This document shows, piece by piece, positions 23,625 through 30,990 of a DNA stretch of 35,223 nt. Origin of the DNA: CAZVEV01 sp964625865 (GTDB taxonomy: Bacteria; Planctomycetota; Phycisphaerae; SM23-33); assembly GCA_964625865.1 (NCBI GenBank), contig CAZVEV010000032.1, forward strand, positions 1-35,223, written 5' to 3'. Under the pieces are notes generated by a model, which had not been told where the DNA came from, did not search any database, and saw nothing but the letters and a program-made list of their open reading frames with translations. Both the position numbers and the translations under genes were made by a program. Each line of letters opens with the position of its first letter. Position 1 is the first letter of the stretch.

Positions 23625-24836
23625 ATGAAACATGTTCTGCGAAGCGTTCTGACCCTTGGCGTGGCGGCGTGGCTGTTGTGTGGGTGCGCATCGTCGACGG
23701 ACGGTGCGCCTGAGGGCAAGACCTCCGTGGCCGCGGCGCCCACGACGCTGCGGGTCTACCTGGGCACGTACACGCGGAAGGGCGCGAGCAAGGGCATTTA
23801 CCTGAGCGAGTTGGACATGGCGACGGGCAAGCTGACCGCGCCTCGCGTGGCGGCGGAGACGGACAATCCGTCGTTCCTGGCGCTGTCGCCGGACGGGCGG
23901 TTCCTCTACGCCAGCGGCGGACGGATCAAGGTTGACGGCAAGACCGTCGGGGCGGTCACGGCCTTCGCCGTGAATCGGGCTACCGGAATGCTGACCGAAC
24001 TCAATCGCCAGTCGTCGCAGGGCAGCGGGCCGTGTCACGTCACTGTTGACGCTGCCGGGCGCAACGCGCTGGCGGCCAACTACTCCAGCGGCTCGGTCGT
24101 CTGTCTGCCGATCGGCCCCGACGGGCGGCTTGGTGCGGCGACGTCGGTGGTGCAGCATGAAGGGTCGAGCCTCAACCCCCGCCGCCAGCGAGGCCCGCAC
24201 GCCCACTCGATCAACCTCGACGCCGCCAATCGCTTCGCCTTTGCCGCCGACCTGGGTGCCGACAAGGTGTTCGTCTATCGCTTCGACGGGTCCAAGGGCA
24301 CGCTGACGCCGAACGATCCGCCCGCGGTGACACTCGTCCCCGGCTCCGGCCCGCGCCACTTCGCCTTCCATCCCGGCGGGCGATTCGCCTACGTGATCAA
24401 CGAACTGAAGTCGACCGTCACCGCGATGGCGTACGACCCGACCCGGGGCGTGCTGCTGAAGCTCCAGACCGTCACGACCCTGCCGGCCAGGTTTGCGGGT
24501 ACCAACAGCACGGCCGAGGTCCAGGTCCACCCGTCGGGGCAGTTCCTGTACGGGTCGAATCGCGGGCACGACAGTCTGGCGATCTTCGCCATCGACGAAA
24601 AGACCGGGAAGCTGACGCCGAAGGGGTGGCAGTCCATTGGCGGGAAGACGCCGCGGAACTTCGGCATCGACCCGACGGGCCGCTACGTCCTTGCCGCGGG
24701 CCAGAACTCGAACTCCGTCGTGGTGTTTCGCGTCGACAAGGCCACCGGCCGCCTGACGCCCACGGGCAGCCGCATCACCGTCCCCGTGCCCGTATGCGTG
24801 AAGTTCGCCTACCCGCCGCCCGGCCGCGACAACTGA
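23625..24836 (+). CDS. Lactonase-family beta-propeller lipoprotein (6-phosphogluconolactonase-like)
   Basis: A 403-residue protein of the Pgl-like seven-bladed lactonase family. The signal peptide ends in the lipobox LLCGCASS (Cys at about residue 23), so the protein is probably lipid-anchored outside the cytoplasm. The mature start TLRVYLGTYTRKGASKGIYL matches the family's first strand. Repeats include NPSFLALSPDGRFLYASGG, GPCHVTVDAAGRNALAANYSSGSV, GPHAHSINLDAANRFAFAADLGAD, GPRHFAFHPGGRFAYVINEL and TPRNFGIDPTGRYVLAAGQNSNSVVVFRVD. The family hydrolyses sugar lactones, which would follow dehydrogenase action such as that of the neighbouring Gfo/Idh protein; the true substrate is unknown. GAGGTG precedes the ATG. 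It is downstream of the double-hairpin element and convergent with the ceramidase-like gene. Confidence 0.9.
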   Translation: MKHVLRSVLTLGVAAWLLCGCASSTDGAPEGKTSVAAAPTTLRVYLGTYTRKGASKGIYLSELDMATGKLTAPRVAAETDNPSFLALSPDGRFLYASGGRIKVDGKTVGAVTAFAVNRATGMLTELNRQSSQGSGPCHVTVDAAGRNALAANYSSGSVVCLPIGPDGRLGAATSVVQHEGSSLNPRRQRGPHAHSINLDAANRFAFAADLGADKVFVYRFDGSKGTLTPNDPPAVTLVPGSGPRHFAFHPGGRFAYVINELKSTVTAMAYDPTRGVLLKLQTVTTLPARFAGTNSTAEVQVHPSGQFLYGSNRGHDSLAIFAIDEKTGKLTPKGWQSIGGKTPRNFGIDPTGRYVLAAGQNSNSVVVFRVDKATGRLTPTGSRITVPVPVCVKFAYPPPGRDN

Positions 24837-24890
24837 ACCGTTCCAGTTCTCACGCCCAACAAAGACTGCCTGTCCAATAGGCAATATGGG

Positions 24891-24932
24891 ACTGGCCACT
24901 TCAGTGGCCAGTACGGGGCCCATCGGGCCCCG
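24891..24932. terminator. Tandem perfect hairpins between convergent genes
   Basis: Two adjoining hairpins: ACTGGCCAC/GTGGCCAGT (24891-24899 with 24904-24912, 9 bp) and CGGGGCCC/GGGCCCCG (24914-24921 with 24925-24932, 8 bp, 3-nt loop). They sit 54 nt after the lactonase stop and 15 nt beyond the opposing stop. No T-tract follows on either strand, so bidirectional termination is inferred from position and stem strength. Confidence 0.55.
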
Positions 24933-24947
24933 CGCAGTGTTCCGCCG

Positions 24948-27101
24948 TCACCGCCGCGCTGCGGCGAATCGAGCGGCGACTTCCCTGGCGCTCAGCGCCC
25001 GCGGATAGAGCGCGACTTCGTCGATCTTGCCTTCGAAGGCCGCGAAGTTGTCGTTCCGCCCGCCGATGAAGATCTCCGCCCCGCGCGCGCCGGCGGCAAC
25101 GTCTGCGTCCCCCGAAATCTCGGGCCTGCCGTTGAGGTAGACCGTCACCTGCTTGCCCTTGCGGACCAGAACGACGTGGTACCACGTGCGCAGTTTCAGC
25201 TCCGTCTTGCCGGTCAACACCTCGCCACGGGCGTCACCGTTGTAGAAGATCAGCTTGCCCTTGCCCTCCTTCGTGTGCGTCCCGCCGATGCCGACGTGGT
25301 CGCCCGGAGCGCCCTTGGCCCCGTCGGGGCCGCGCGAGAACAGATAGCCCGCCACCGGCCGCGCGTCGTGGGGCAGGGCGTTCCAGAACCACCACTCGGC
25401 TGTGTACGTGTCGCCCAGCCCGTCGATCTTCGCCCGCAGCCGCCCGCCGGCGAAGTGGGCGGCGCGATTGATCGTCCCCTTGGCCGCCATTCCCTTCCCG
25501 TCGGGCCCGGCGAGGTAGAAGGCGATCAGGTCCTCGTACGTCCCGGCCCGCGCGTTGGCGCTGGAGTCTGCCGCTGCGGGCCCGTTGAAGTCCTCCATGC
25601 GCCAGTAGGCCAGCGGCTTGGCGGCCTGCACGGCCTTGGCGTACGGGCCGTGGGCGATCACAGGCGTGCGGCGCGGCCGGCCCGCGACGTGTTCCAGCAG
25701 GCCCAGGACGGCCTCGATGATCTTCGGCTCGGCCTGCGTCTCCAGACACGCCGACCGCGCCGGCCACGTGTTGTACCCGCCCAGGGCCATCTGCTCCGGC
25801 GGGGGGATGTACCCGTCAGCCCCGTTGGCCAGCTCGATGTTGATCGTCGTCGCCAGCGGGCTGCGGGCCTTGATCTTCAGGCCCGTCAGTGCGTAGACCT
25901 CACACGGAATCGCGGTGATGCCCACCTCGCCGATCCGCATCGCCTGGAGCTTCAGCTCGCGCGTGGGCGTCTTGAGCAGGTACATCTGCTCGCGGCTGTA
26001 GACGCGCTGGAGCATGCCGACCTTCTGCCCCGCCTCAATCTGTGCGATAGTCTTCCTCGCCCAGGCGACGCGCTCGGGGCCGGGCGTGCGGACCTTCAGG
26101 GCGAGTTTGGCCTCTCGCATCACCAGCGGCACGTCACTGCGGTACGTGATTCGCTTGAACGCCTCGCACGCCGGGCGGGCCAGCGCTTCAGCGTAGGCGT
26201 CCATCGTCTGGCGCTTGCGGGGCTGACCGTAGTCGACCCGCCAGATGTCCCCACTGGTGTTGTGCGACATGATGCCCACGAAGGGCTTGCCCGGGTCGGT
26301 CGGACCGAGGGCCTGCTCGACCTTCTTCGCGAACAGGCCGAAGTAGTCCGCCGACAGCCTCGGCGCGCCGTAGTAGTGCATCGCGTAGTTGGCCAGCAGG
26401 GCGATGGGCCGGCCCGCAGTCGATCGGACGGCCAGGATCGACAGGGCGGGGTCCGACGGGCCCGACGGGCCGGTGTACGCGGGGTTCTGGTACCCCGGGT
26501 GCATCATCGCCCGGACCGTCCGCTTGCCGAACGGGTCGGTCCGCACTTTGTCCGACCGCATGATCCAGCGGCGGCAGTAGGTGTATTGCGGCATGTCGAT
26601 GACGGCATGGCCGACTTGGGCGGGCGCCAGGTTCGCGGCTGCCCGGCGGATGCCTTCGGCGATCCTTCCCGGGAGGTATTTCACGTAGTCGGCGTCGGCA
26701 TCGGTGCCCAGCGCACCCACCGCCGACGGGGCCGAGTGCGTGTGCGTCGCGGAGATGAGTATGTTCTCGACGGGGATGCCGGTTGTCTTGGCCGCCAGGG
26801 CCTTGGCTTTGTCCAGCAGCGTGCGAGGCATGAGGCAGTTGTCTACCACCGCGATGGCCAGGCGCACCTGTCCCGAGGCGAGCACGAGACACCGCGCGTG
26901 AAGCCGGTCGTGGGCCTTGGTGGCCTGCCTCGCGGTGAACCCGCCGTTGACGAGGACGGGGAACTTCGTCGGCGTGATGTCGATGGCGTGGGCGCCGGCG
27001 CGGAGCGTCGGGGGAGTCTCAGCGTGAACCGAACCGGTCTGCCCCGTCAGACACAGCGTCAGAGCGATCACGACCCCCCGTCGTAGAGTCACCAGTTGCA
27101 T
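24948..27101 (-). CDS. Neutral-ceramidase-like N-terminal domain fused to LamG domain
   Basis: A 717-residue exported protein. A signal peptide (about residues 1-28, ending SVHAE) leads to a domain like the N-terminal part of neutral/alkaline ceramidases: LRAGAHAIDITP, DRLHARCLVLASG, and the zinc-binding motif ISATHTHSAP with His120 and His122, then ALLANYAMHYYG and MSHNTSGDIWR. Family members hydrolyse N-acyl amide bonds of ceramide, but planctomycete relatives are many and their substrates are unknown. Residues from about 490 form a LamG/concanavalin-like domain (LAYWRMEDFNGPAAADSSANARAG, YTAEWWFWN, RTWYHVVLVRKGKQVTVYLNG, GKIDEVALYPRALS). GGAGGTG precedes ATG 27101. It is convergent with the lactonase gene and has its own promoter. 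Confidence 0.85.
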   Translation of the reverse strand: MQLVTLRRGVVIALTLCLTGQTGSVHAETPPTLRAGAHAIDITPTKFPVLVNGGFTARQATKAHDRLHARCLVLASGQVRLAIAVVDNCLMPRTLLDKAKALAAKTTGIPVENILISATHTHSAPSAVGALGTDADADYVKYLPGRIAEGIRRAAANLAPAQVGHAVIDMPQYTYCRRWIMRSDKVRTDPFGKRTVRAMMHPGYQNPAYTGPSGPSDPALSILAVRSTAGRPIALLANYAMHYYGAPRLSADYFGLFAKKVEQALGPTDPGKPFVGIMSHNTSGDIWRVDYGQPRKRQTMDAYAEALARPACEAFKRITYRSDVPLVMREAKLALKVRTPGPERVAWARKTIAQIEAGQKVGMLQRVYSREQMYLLKTPTRELKLQAMRIGEVGITAIPCEVYALTGLKIKARSPLATTINIELANGADGYIPPPEQMALGGYNTWPARSACLETQAEPKIIEAVLGLLEHVAGRPRRTPVIAHGPYAKAVQAAKPLAYWRMEDFNGPAAADSSANARAGTYEDLIAFYLAGPDGKGMAAKGTINRAAHFAGGRLRAKIDGLGDTYTAEWWFWNALPHDARPVAGYLFSRGPDGAKGAPGDHVGIGGTHTKEGKGKLIFYNGDARGEVLTGKTELKLRTWYHVVLVRKGKQVTVYLNGRPEISGDADVAAGARGAEIFIGGRNDNFAAFEGKIDEVALYPRALSAREVAARFAAARR

Positions 27102-27118
27102 CGCACACCTCCCAGACG

Positions 27119-27148
27119 ATTCTACGATCCGCCCCGGGCGGTTTACAA
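27119..27148 (-). promoter_or_regulatory. Possible promoter of the ceramidase-like gene
   Basis: TTGTAA (27143-27148) and TAGAAT (27119-27124) are separated by 18 nt on the - strand. The leader would be only about 10 nt, which just leaves room for the GGAGGTG ribosome site. Confidence 0.45.
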
Positions 27149-27258
27149 GCTCGTTCCCGGCGCGGCGCTTTGCCCTTAACCCCGTTGCTCACGATGGCCG
27201 ATACCATCTTTGAGCATCAACCGGGCGACGTATGCGCCCGTAAGGAACTGTGACGCTG

Positions 27259-28164
27259 ATGACGCCGCGAATCGCAATACGCCTGGCCAGGCCGGGGCAC
27301 TGGATCAAGAACGTCCTCGTGCTCCTGCCGGTGATCTTCGCCCTCCGCATGGGAGACGCCGAAGCGTGGGTCCTCGCGCTGATGGCCGCCGGGGCGTTTT
27401 GCCTGGTCTCCAGCAGCGTCTACATCGTCAACGACATCTCGGACCGCCTGCGTGATCGCATGCACCCGGCCAAGCGGAACCGCCCGCTTGCCGCCGGCGA
27501 CGTCTCGGTGCGCGCGGCGTATATCGAGTCCGTTGTCCTGCTGGTGGGTTCTGCAGCGATGGCGTTGGCCACGAGGCGGGCCCTGCTTAGCGTCATCGCG
27601 GCCTACGTCCTGCTGCAGACGGCCTACACGTTCGTGCTCAAGCACCGCATGATCCTCGACGTGATCTGCATCGCGCTGGGCTTTGTCCTTCGTGCGGTGG
27701 CCGGCGCGGTGGCTATCGGGGCGGTGATCAGCCCCTGGCTGGTCGTGTGCACGTTTACCGCGTGCCTGTTCATGGGCTTCTGCAAGCGCCGAAACGAACA
27801 GGCGACCCTTGCGCACACGGAAGCCGCCCACGATCACCGCAACACGCTGGCCGGCTACACCGGCGACCTGCTGACCCACCTGATCACCCTGTCGGCCGCC
27901 ATCGCCGTCGTCTCGTTCCTGCTCTATGCCTCCAGCCAACGGACGATAAGCCACATCGGTACGATCTCGCTGGTCTATACCCTGCCGCTGGTGGTCTACG
28001 CGGTATTCCGCTTCGCGATGCTCTCGATGCGGGGGCGCTACAGCGACCCGATGGACATCCTCGTTCACGACCTGCCCCTGCAACTGACGGCCGCCGCCTG
28101 GCTGGCCGCGGCGGGGGCCATCGTGCACTGGGGACAGGAGTTGGGGCGATGGCTCGGGACGTGA
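27259..28164 (+). CDS. UbiA-family prenyltransferase, decaprenyl-phosphate phosphoribosyltransferase-like
   Basis: Integral-membrane prenyltransferase of 301 residues. The N-terminus RLARPGHWIKNVLVLLPVIFA resembles the 'RP.QW.KN.LV..P' start of the DPPR branch. The first Asp-rich motif is NDISDRLRDRMHPAKRNRP (about residues 58-76), and the second region is YTFVLKHRMILDVICIALGFVLRAVAG. About eight hydrophobic segments are visible. In actinobacteria this branch transfers phosphoribose to polyprenyl phosphate on the way to decaprenyl-phospho-arabinose; here the acceptor and product are unknown but a polyprenyl-linked pentose is a reasonable guess. The start could be GTG 27250 (AAGGA three bases upstream) or ATG 27259; I use the ATG. 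A DUF362 gene follows after a repeat-bearing spacer. Confidence 0.85.
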   Translation: MTPRIAIRLARPGHWIKNVLVLLPVIFALRMGDAEAWVLALMAAGAFCLVSSSVYIVNDISDRLRDRMHPAKRNRPLAAGDVSVRAAYIESVVLLVGSAAMALATRRALLSVIAAYVLLQTAYTFVLKHRMILDVICIALGFVLRAVAGAVAIGAVISPWLVVCTFTACLFMGFCKRRNEQATLAHTEAAHDHRNTLAGYTGDLLTHLITLSAAIAVVSFLLYASSQRTISHIGTISLVYTLPLVVYAVFRFAMLSMRGRYSDPMDILVHDLPLQLTAAAWLAAAGAIVHWGQELGRWLGT

Positions 28165-28230
28165 GCGGGCGCTTTTCCGGCAAGGAGTCAAGGCGACGAA
28201 AAGAAAGAAAAAGAACGGAAAGAGGCAAGG

Positions 28231-28303
28231 GTCCACGAATTGCACGAAGAAGACTGGGGTCCTCCATGTCCTCTTTCGTGCAATTCGTGCAATTCGTGGA
28301 CCT
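28231..28303. repeat. Perfect 19-bp inverted repeat in purine/pyrimidine-rich spacer
   Basis: GGTCCACGAATTGCACGAA (28231-28249) is the exact reverse complement of 28285-28303. The word TTCGTGCAATTCGTG occurs again, overlapping, at 28276-28290. The flanks are strand-asymmetric: A/G-rich on the left (28195-28230) and C/T-rich on the right (28304-28375), so the palindrome may extend imperfectly. The spacer between the UbiA and DUF362 genes holds nothing else recognisable. Confidence 0.75.
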
Positions 28304-28414
28304 CTCCTGTCTCCGTCTTTCTTCTCCCCCAAATCCTCTAATCCGTGCAATCCCCGTCCTCTTTCCGTCTCTGTTACGATAGAATGAAAAGAACCGATGA
28401 TCAGGAGTCAGCCC

Positions 28415-29515
28415 GTGAGAAGTAAAGTCGCCATCGTCCGCACGCGTCCCGAGACTGTCGTGGACGACGTCCGTCGCGTGATCGACCTGGGCGCCGCCGC
28501 CGACGCACTGGACGCGTCGGCGACGACGATCCTGAAGAACAACCTGAGTTGGCACCTGATGTATCCGGGGGCCAACACGACCCCGTGGCAACTCGAGGGG
28601 ACGATCCTGGGCTTGCGCGACGCGGGACTGGGCGACCTGGTCTGCGTGGAGAACGAAACCGTCGTCACCAGTGCCGCCCGCGGCGAGGTGCTCAACAAGC
28701 AGCGCGTCGTCTGCGACCACTACGACGTGCCGATCAAGTACAACTTCAAGCCCGCCGACATGAGGTGGCAGGTCTACGAGCCGGCCGCCGAGATGTCCGT
28801 GCTGGCCGAGATCTTCCCCAAGGGCATCCGCATTCCGGACTACTTCCACGGCAAGAACGTGGTCCACCTGCCCACCACCAAGTGCCACATCTACACGAAT
28901 ATCACCGGGTCGATGAAGAACGCCTTCGGCGGCCTGCTGGCCAACAAGCGCCACTACTGCCACTCGCAGATCCACAAGACCCTCGTGGACCTGCTCGCCA
29001 TCCAGAAGGAAATCCACCCGGGCATCTTCACGGTCACCGACGGCACGACGGCCGGCAACGGGCCCGGGCCGCGGACGATGATCCCGGTGGCCAAGAACGT
29101 CCTGCTCGCGTCGGCCGACTGCGTGGCCATCGACGCGATAGCCGCCAAGATCATGGGCTTTGATCCGATGGACCACGAGTTCATCCGCGTCGCCCACGAG
29201 CGGGGGTTGGGGGTGGGCAACATCAACGAGATCGAGATCGTCGGCGACCTGGACGCCGCCGAAGAGAATTGGGCGTTCCACACGGGCAACAACACAGCGT
29301 CCCGCGTGGGGAATCTGTTCTGGTTCGGGCCGATGCGCTGGCTCCAGCGCCTGTTGTTCCACACGCCTGTGGTCTATGCGTTCATCCTCGCCTCAGCCGT
29401 CTACCACGACCGCATCTGGTATCCCTTCAAGGGCCGGAAGGTCGTCAACCAGTGGCTGGCCGAGTCCCCCTGGGGGCGCCTGTTCGCCGAGTACGCCCCG
29501 CGCGATCGCGAGTGA
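28415..29515 (+). CDS. DUF362 domain protein
   Basis: A 366-residue DUF362 protein. I choose GTG 28415 (MRSKVAIVRTRPETV) over ATG 28397 because AGGAG lies exactly seven bases before the GTG, while the ATG has no ribosome site. Family features are the N-terminal strand KVAIVRTRPETVVDDVRRVIDL, TTILKNNLSW, the Lys/Gly-rich region HGKNVVHLPTTKCHIYTNITGSMKNAFGG, GIFTVTDGTTAGNGPGPRTMI, and LASADCVAIDAIAAKIMGFDPMDHEFIRVAHERGLG. It lacks the Cys-rich ferredoxin domain that many DUF362 proteins carry. The C-terminal 70 residues (FWFGPMRWLQRLLFHTPVVYAFILASAVY) include a hydrophobic stretch that may sit at the membrane. Function of the family is unknown. It is convergent with murG. Confidence 0.88.
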   Translation: MRSKVAIVRTRPETVVDDVRRVIDLGAAADALDASATTILKNNLSWHLMYPGANTTPWQLEGTILGLRDAGLGDLVCVENETVVTSAARGEVLNKQRVVCDHYDVPIKYNFKPADMRWQVYEPAAEMSVLAEIFPKGIRIPDYFHGKNVVHLPTTKCHIYTNITGSMKNAFGGLLANKRHYCHSQIHKTLVDLLAIQKEIHPGIFTVTDGTTAGNGPGPRTMIPVAKNVLLASADCVAIDAIAAKIMGFDPMDHEFIRVAHERGLGVGNINEIEIVGDLDAAEENWAFHTGNNTASRVGNLFWFGPMRWLQRLLFHTPVVYAFILASAVYHDRIWYPFKGRKVVNQWLAESPWGRLFAEYAPRDRE

Positions 29516-29551
29516 GCGTGGTTATGACGGGCCCGGGCGGCGGCAGGGGAC

Positions 29552-30652
29552 CTATTCGGCGCTGACCATCCACTGAGCGACCGTGCGCGCGGCGTCGGCC
29601 TTGCCCAGTTGCGTCGCGGCGGCCTGCATGCCTGCCAGGAACGCCGTGTCATCGACAATGTCGGCGAGTGCCCTGCCCAGCACCGCGGCGAGCGGGACAT
29701 CCGTCTGCTCGCAGACCACCGCGGCGCCGGCCTGGGTGAGCGGTTCGGCGTTGAGGTACTGTTGGCGGTCCCTGTGGTGGGGGTAGGGCACGATGATCGC
29801 GGGCGTGCCGGTGGCGGTCAGTTCGGCGATGGTGGAGGCCCCGCCGCGCGTGACGGCAAGGTCAGCGGCCGCCAGGGCCAACTCCATACGGTTGCAGTAC
29901 GTCATACGCTTGACGTGGGGTATGTCGGGGCCCGGCGGGCCGGCCTGGGAGGCGCCGGTGATGAGGATAACCTGCCACCGGTCAGCCAGGTGGTCGGCCA
30001 GCGAGCCGGAGACCAGCGCATCGATCGCGACGTTGATCGCCTCGGCCCCGAGGCTTCCACCGCAGACCAGGAGCGTTCTCCGTTCGGTATCGAGGCCGAA
30101 ATGCTCGCAGGCCTCGTCGCGGTCGGCCCGGGCGAAGGCCCCGCGGATGGGACAGCCCGCGACGGTGACTCTGGCTCGCACGGCGGGAGCCAACCGCTGG
30201 GCGGTTGCATCGAACTGCGTGAAGATGGCATCGACGCAGCGGGCGAGGTAGCGATTGGCCTTGCCGGGCACGGCGTCGGGGTTCACCAGGGCGGTGGGGA
30301 CCTTTCGGCACGCGGCGGCCCGGACGAGAGGCGCCGCGGCGAACCCCCCGAGACCCAGGACGGCCCGCGGCTGAAGGTCGGCGACCATGCGGCGCGACTG
30401 GCCCTTCGACGCCAGCCACGCGCGAACAAACGGCCAGACCGCGCCGGGACGAGCCGGCAGGGGCAGGACCGGCTGGGGGACGACCGCGTAGTCCAGCGGA
30501 TCGAGGATCCGCCGATCGATCGCGCGGGACGAGCAGGCAAAGACGATCTGCGCGTCATCGCACAGGGCGGTCAATTCGGCTGCCACGGCCAGGCCCGGAT
30601 ACAGGTGGCCGCCCGTTCCGCCGCCGGCAAAGATGAACAAAGGTCGAGACAT
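29552..30652 (-). CDS. murG: UDP-GlcNAc:lipid I N-acetylglucosaminyltransferase (MurG)
   Basis: Membrane-associated GT-B glycosyltransferase that adds GlcNAc to lipid I to make lipid II. The 366-residue protein has the N-terminal G-loop FAGGGTGGHLYPGLAVA (GGGTGGH at 10-16), VLGLGGFAAAPLVRAA, a lipid-binding region NPDAVPGKANRYLARCVDAIFTQF, VAGCPIRGAF, LLVCGGSLGAEAIN (second G-loop), and the donor-binding segment VTRGGASTIAELTATGTPAIIVPYPHHRDRQQYLNAEPLTQAGAA. All family motifs are present. It stands alone here, 17 kb from murC-murB-ddl, so the cell-wall cluster is split. A 24-nt repeat lies in its immediate 5' region, and no strong ribosome site is visible. Confidence 0.94.
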   Translation of the reverse strand: MSRPLFIFAGGGTGGHLYPGLAVAAELTALCDDAQIVFACSSRAIDRRILDPLDYAVVPQPVLPLPARPGAVWPFVRAWLASKGQSRRMVADLQPRAVLGLGGFAAAPLVRAAACRKVPTALVNPDAVPGKANRYLARCVDAIFTQFDATAQRLAPAVRARVTVAGCPIRGAFARADRDEACEHFGLDTERRTLLVCGGSLGAEAINVAIDALVSGSLADHLADRWQVILITGASQAGPPGPDIPHVKRMTYCNRMELALAAADLAVTRGGASTIAELTATGTPAIIVPYPHHRDRQQYLNAEPLTQAGAAVVCEQTDVPLAAVLGRALADIVDDTAFLAGMQAAATQLGKADAARTVAQWMVSAE

Positions 30653-30662
30653 TTTTCGACTG

Positions 30663-30686
30663 CTTGCCCTGAGCCCCGTCGAAGGG
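30663..30686 (-). repeat. 24-nt dispersed repeat, spacer copy
   Basis: On the - strand this begins CCCTTCGACGGGGCTCAGGG and ends CAAG. The identical 24 nt occur on the + strand at 32103-32126, inside the HzsA-like coding sequence. It lies 11 nt upstream of the murG start codon. Confidence 0.85.
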
Positions 30687-30734
30687 ACGATTTTAGATTG
30701 ACGATTGAAGAGTCAGATGCCGGATACCGTTGCC

Positions 30735-30813
30735 GGGTGCCGTAGGTTGACGCGAAGCGGCAACCACGATTCGACGCAACGTGGTTGCCGCTTCGCGCCA
30801 AGCCACGGCACCC
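30735..30813. repeat. Large inverted repeat (17-bp and 9-bp perfect arms)
   Basis: CGCGAAGCGGCAACCAC (30751-30767) is the exact reverse complement of 30781-30797. The outer arms GGGTGCCGT (30735-30743) and ACGGCACCC (30805-30813) are also perfectly complementary. The element could form a long hairpin or cruciform of 79 nt. No coding capacity is apparent. Confidence 0.8.
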
Positions 30814-30913
30814 GCGCCCACCCGGAGTCCAGATACCCAGAATACGGAATCGACGCGGCGGGTCAATCGTCCCGCGCAAGAAAGGAGAGGGAGTTTCCTG
30901 AAGCATGGTCACA

Positions 30914-30943
30914 TTGCAGCGGTGCGGGGTTTCAAGGTATACT
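30914..30943 (+). promoter_or_regulatory. Possible promoter of the HzsA-like gene
   Basis: TTGCAG (30914-30919) and TATACT (30938-30943) are separated by 18 nt. The predicted transcript starts near 30950, about 40 nt before ATG 30991, which supports that start over earlier in-frame codons lying in the repeat. Confidence 0.55.
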
Positions 30944-30990
30944 GTATAGACCACCCATCGCGGCAGAGATACTATCGAGAGGTCCGATCC

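Larger units (their letters stand above)
30653..30990. other. Divergent spacer between murG and the HzsA-like gene
   Basis: This 338-nt spacer has no gene. It holds a 24-nt dispersed repeat next to the murG start (30663-30686), a large perfect cruciform (30735-30813), a promoter for the + strand gene (30914-30943), and a leader of about 40 nt. A TAAAAT sequence read on the - strand near 30690 might serve murG, but no -35 box is convincing. Confidence 0.7.
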
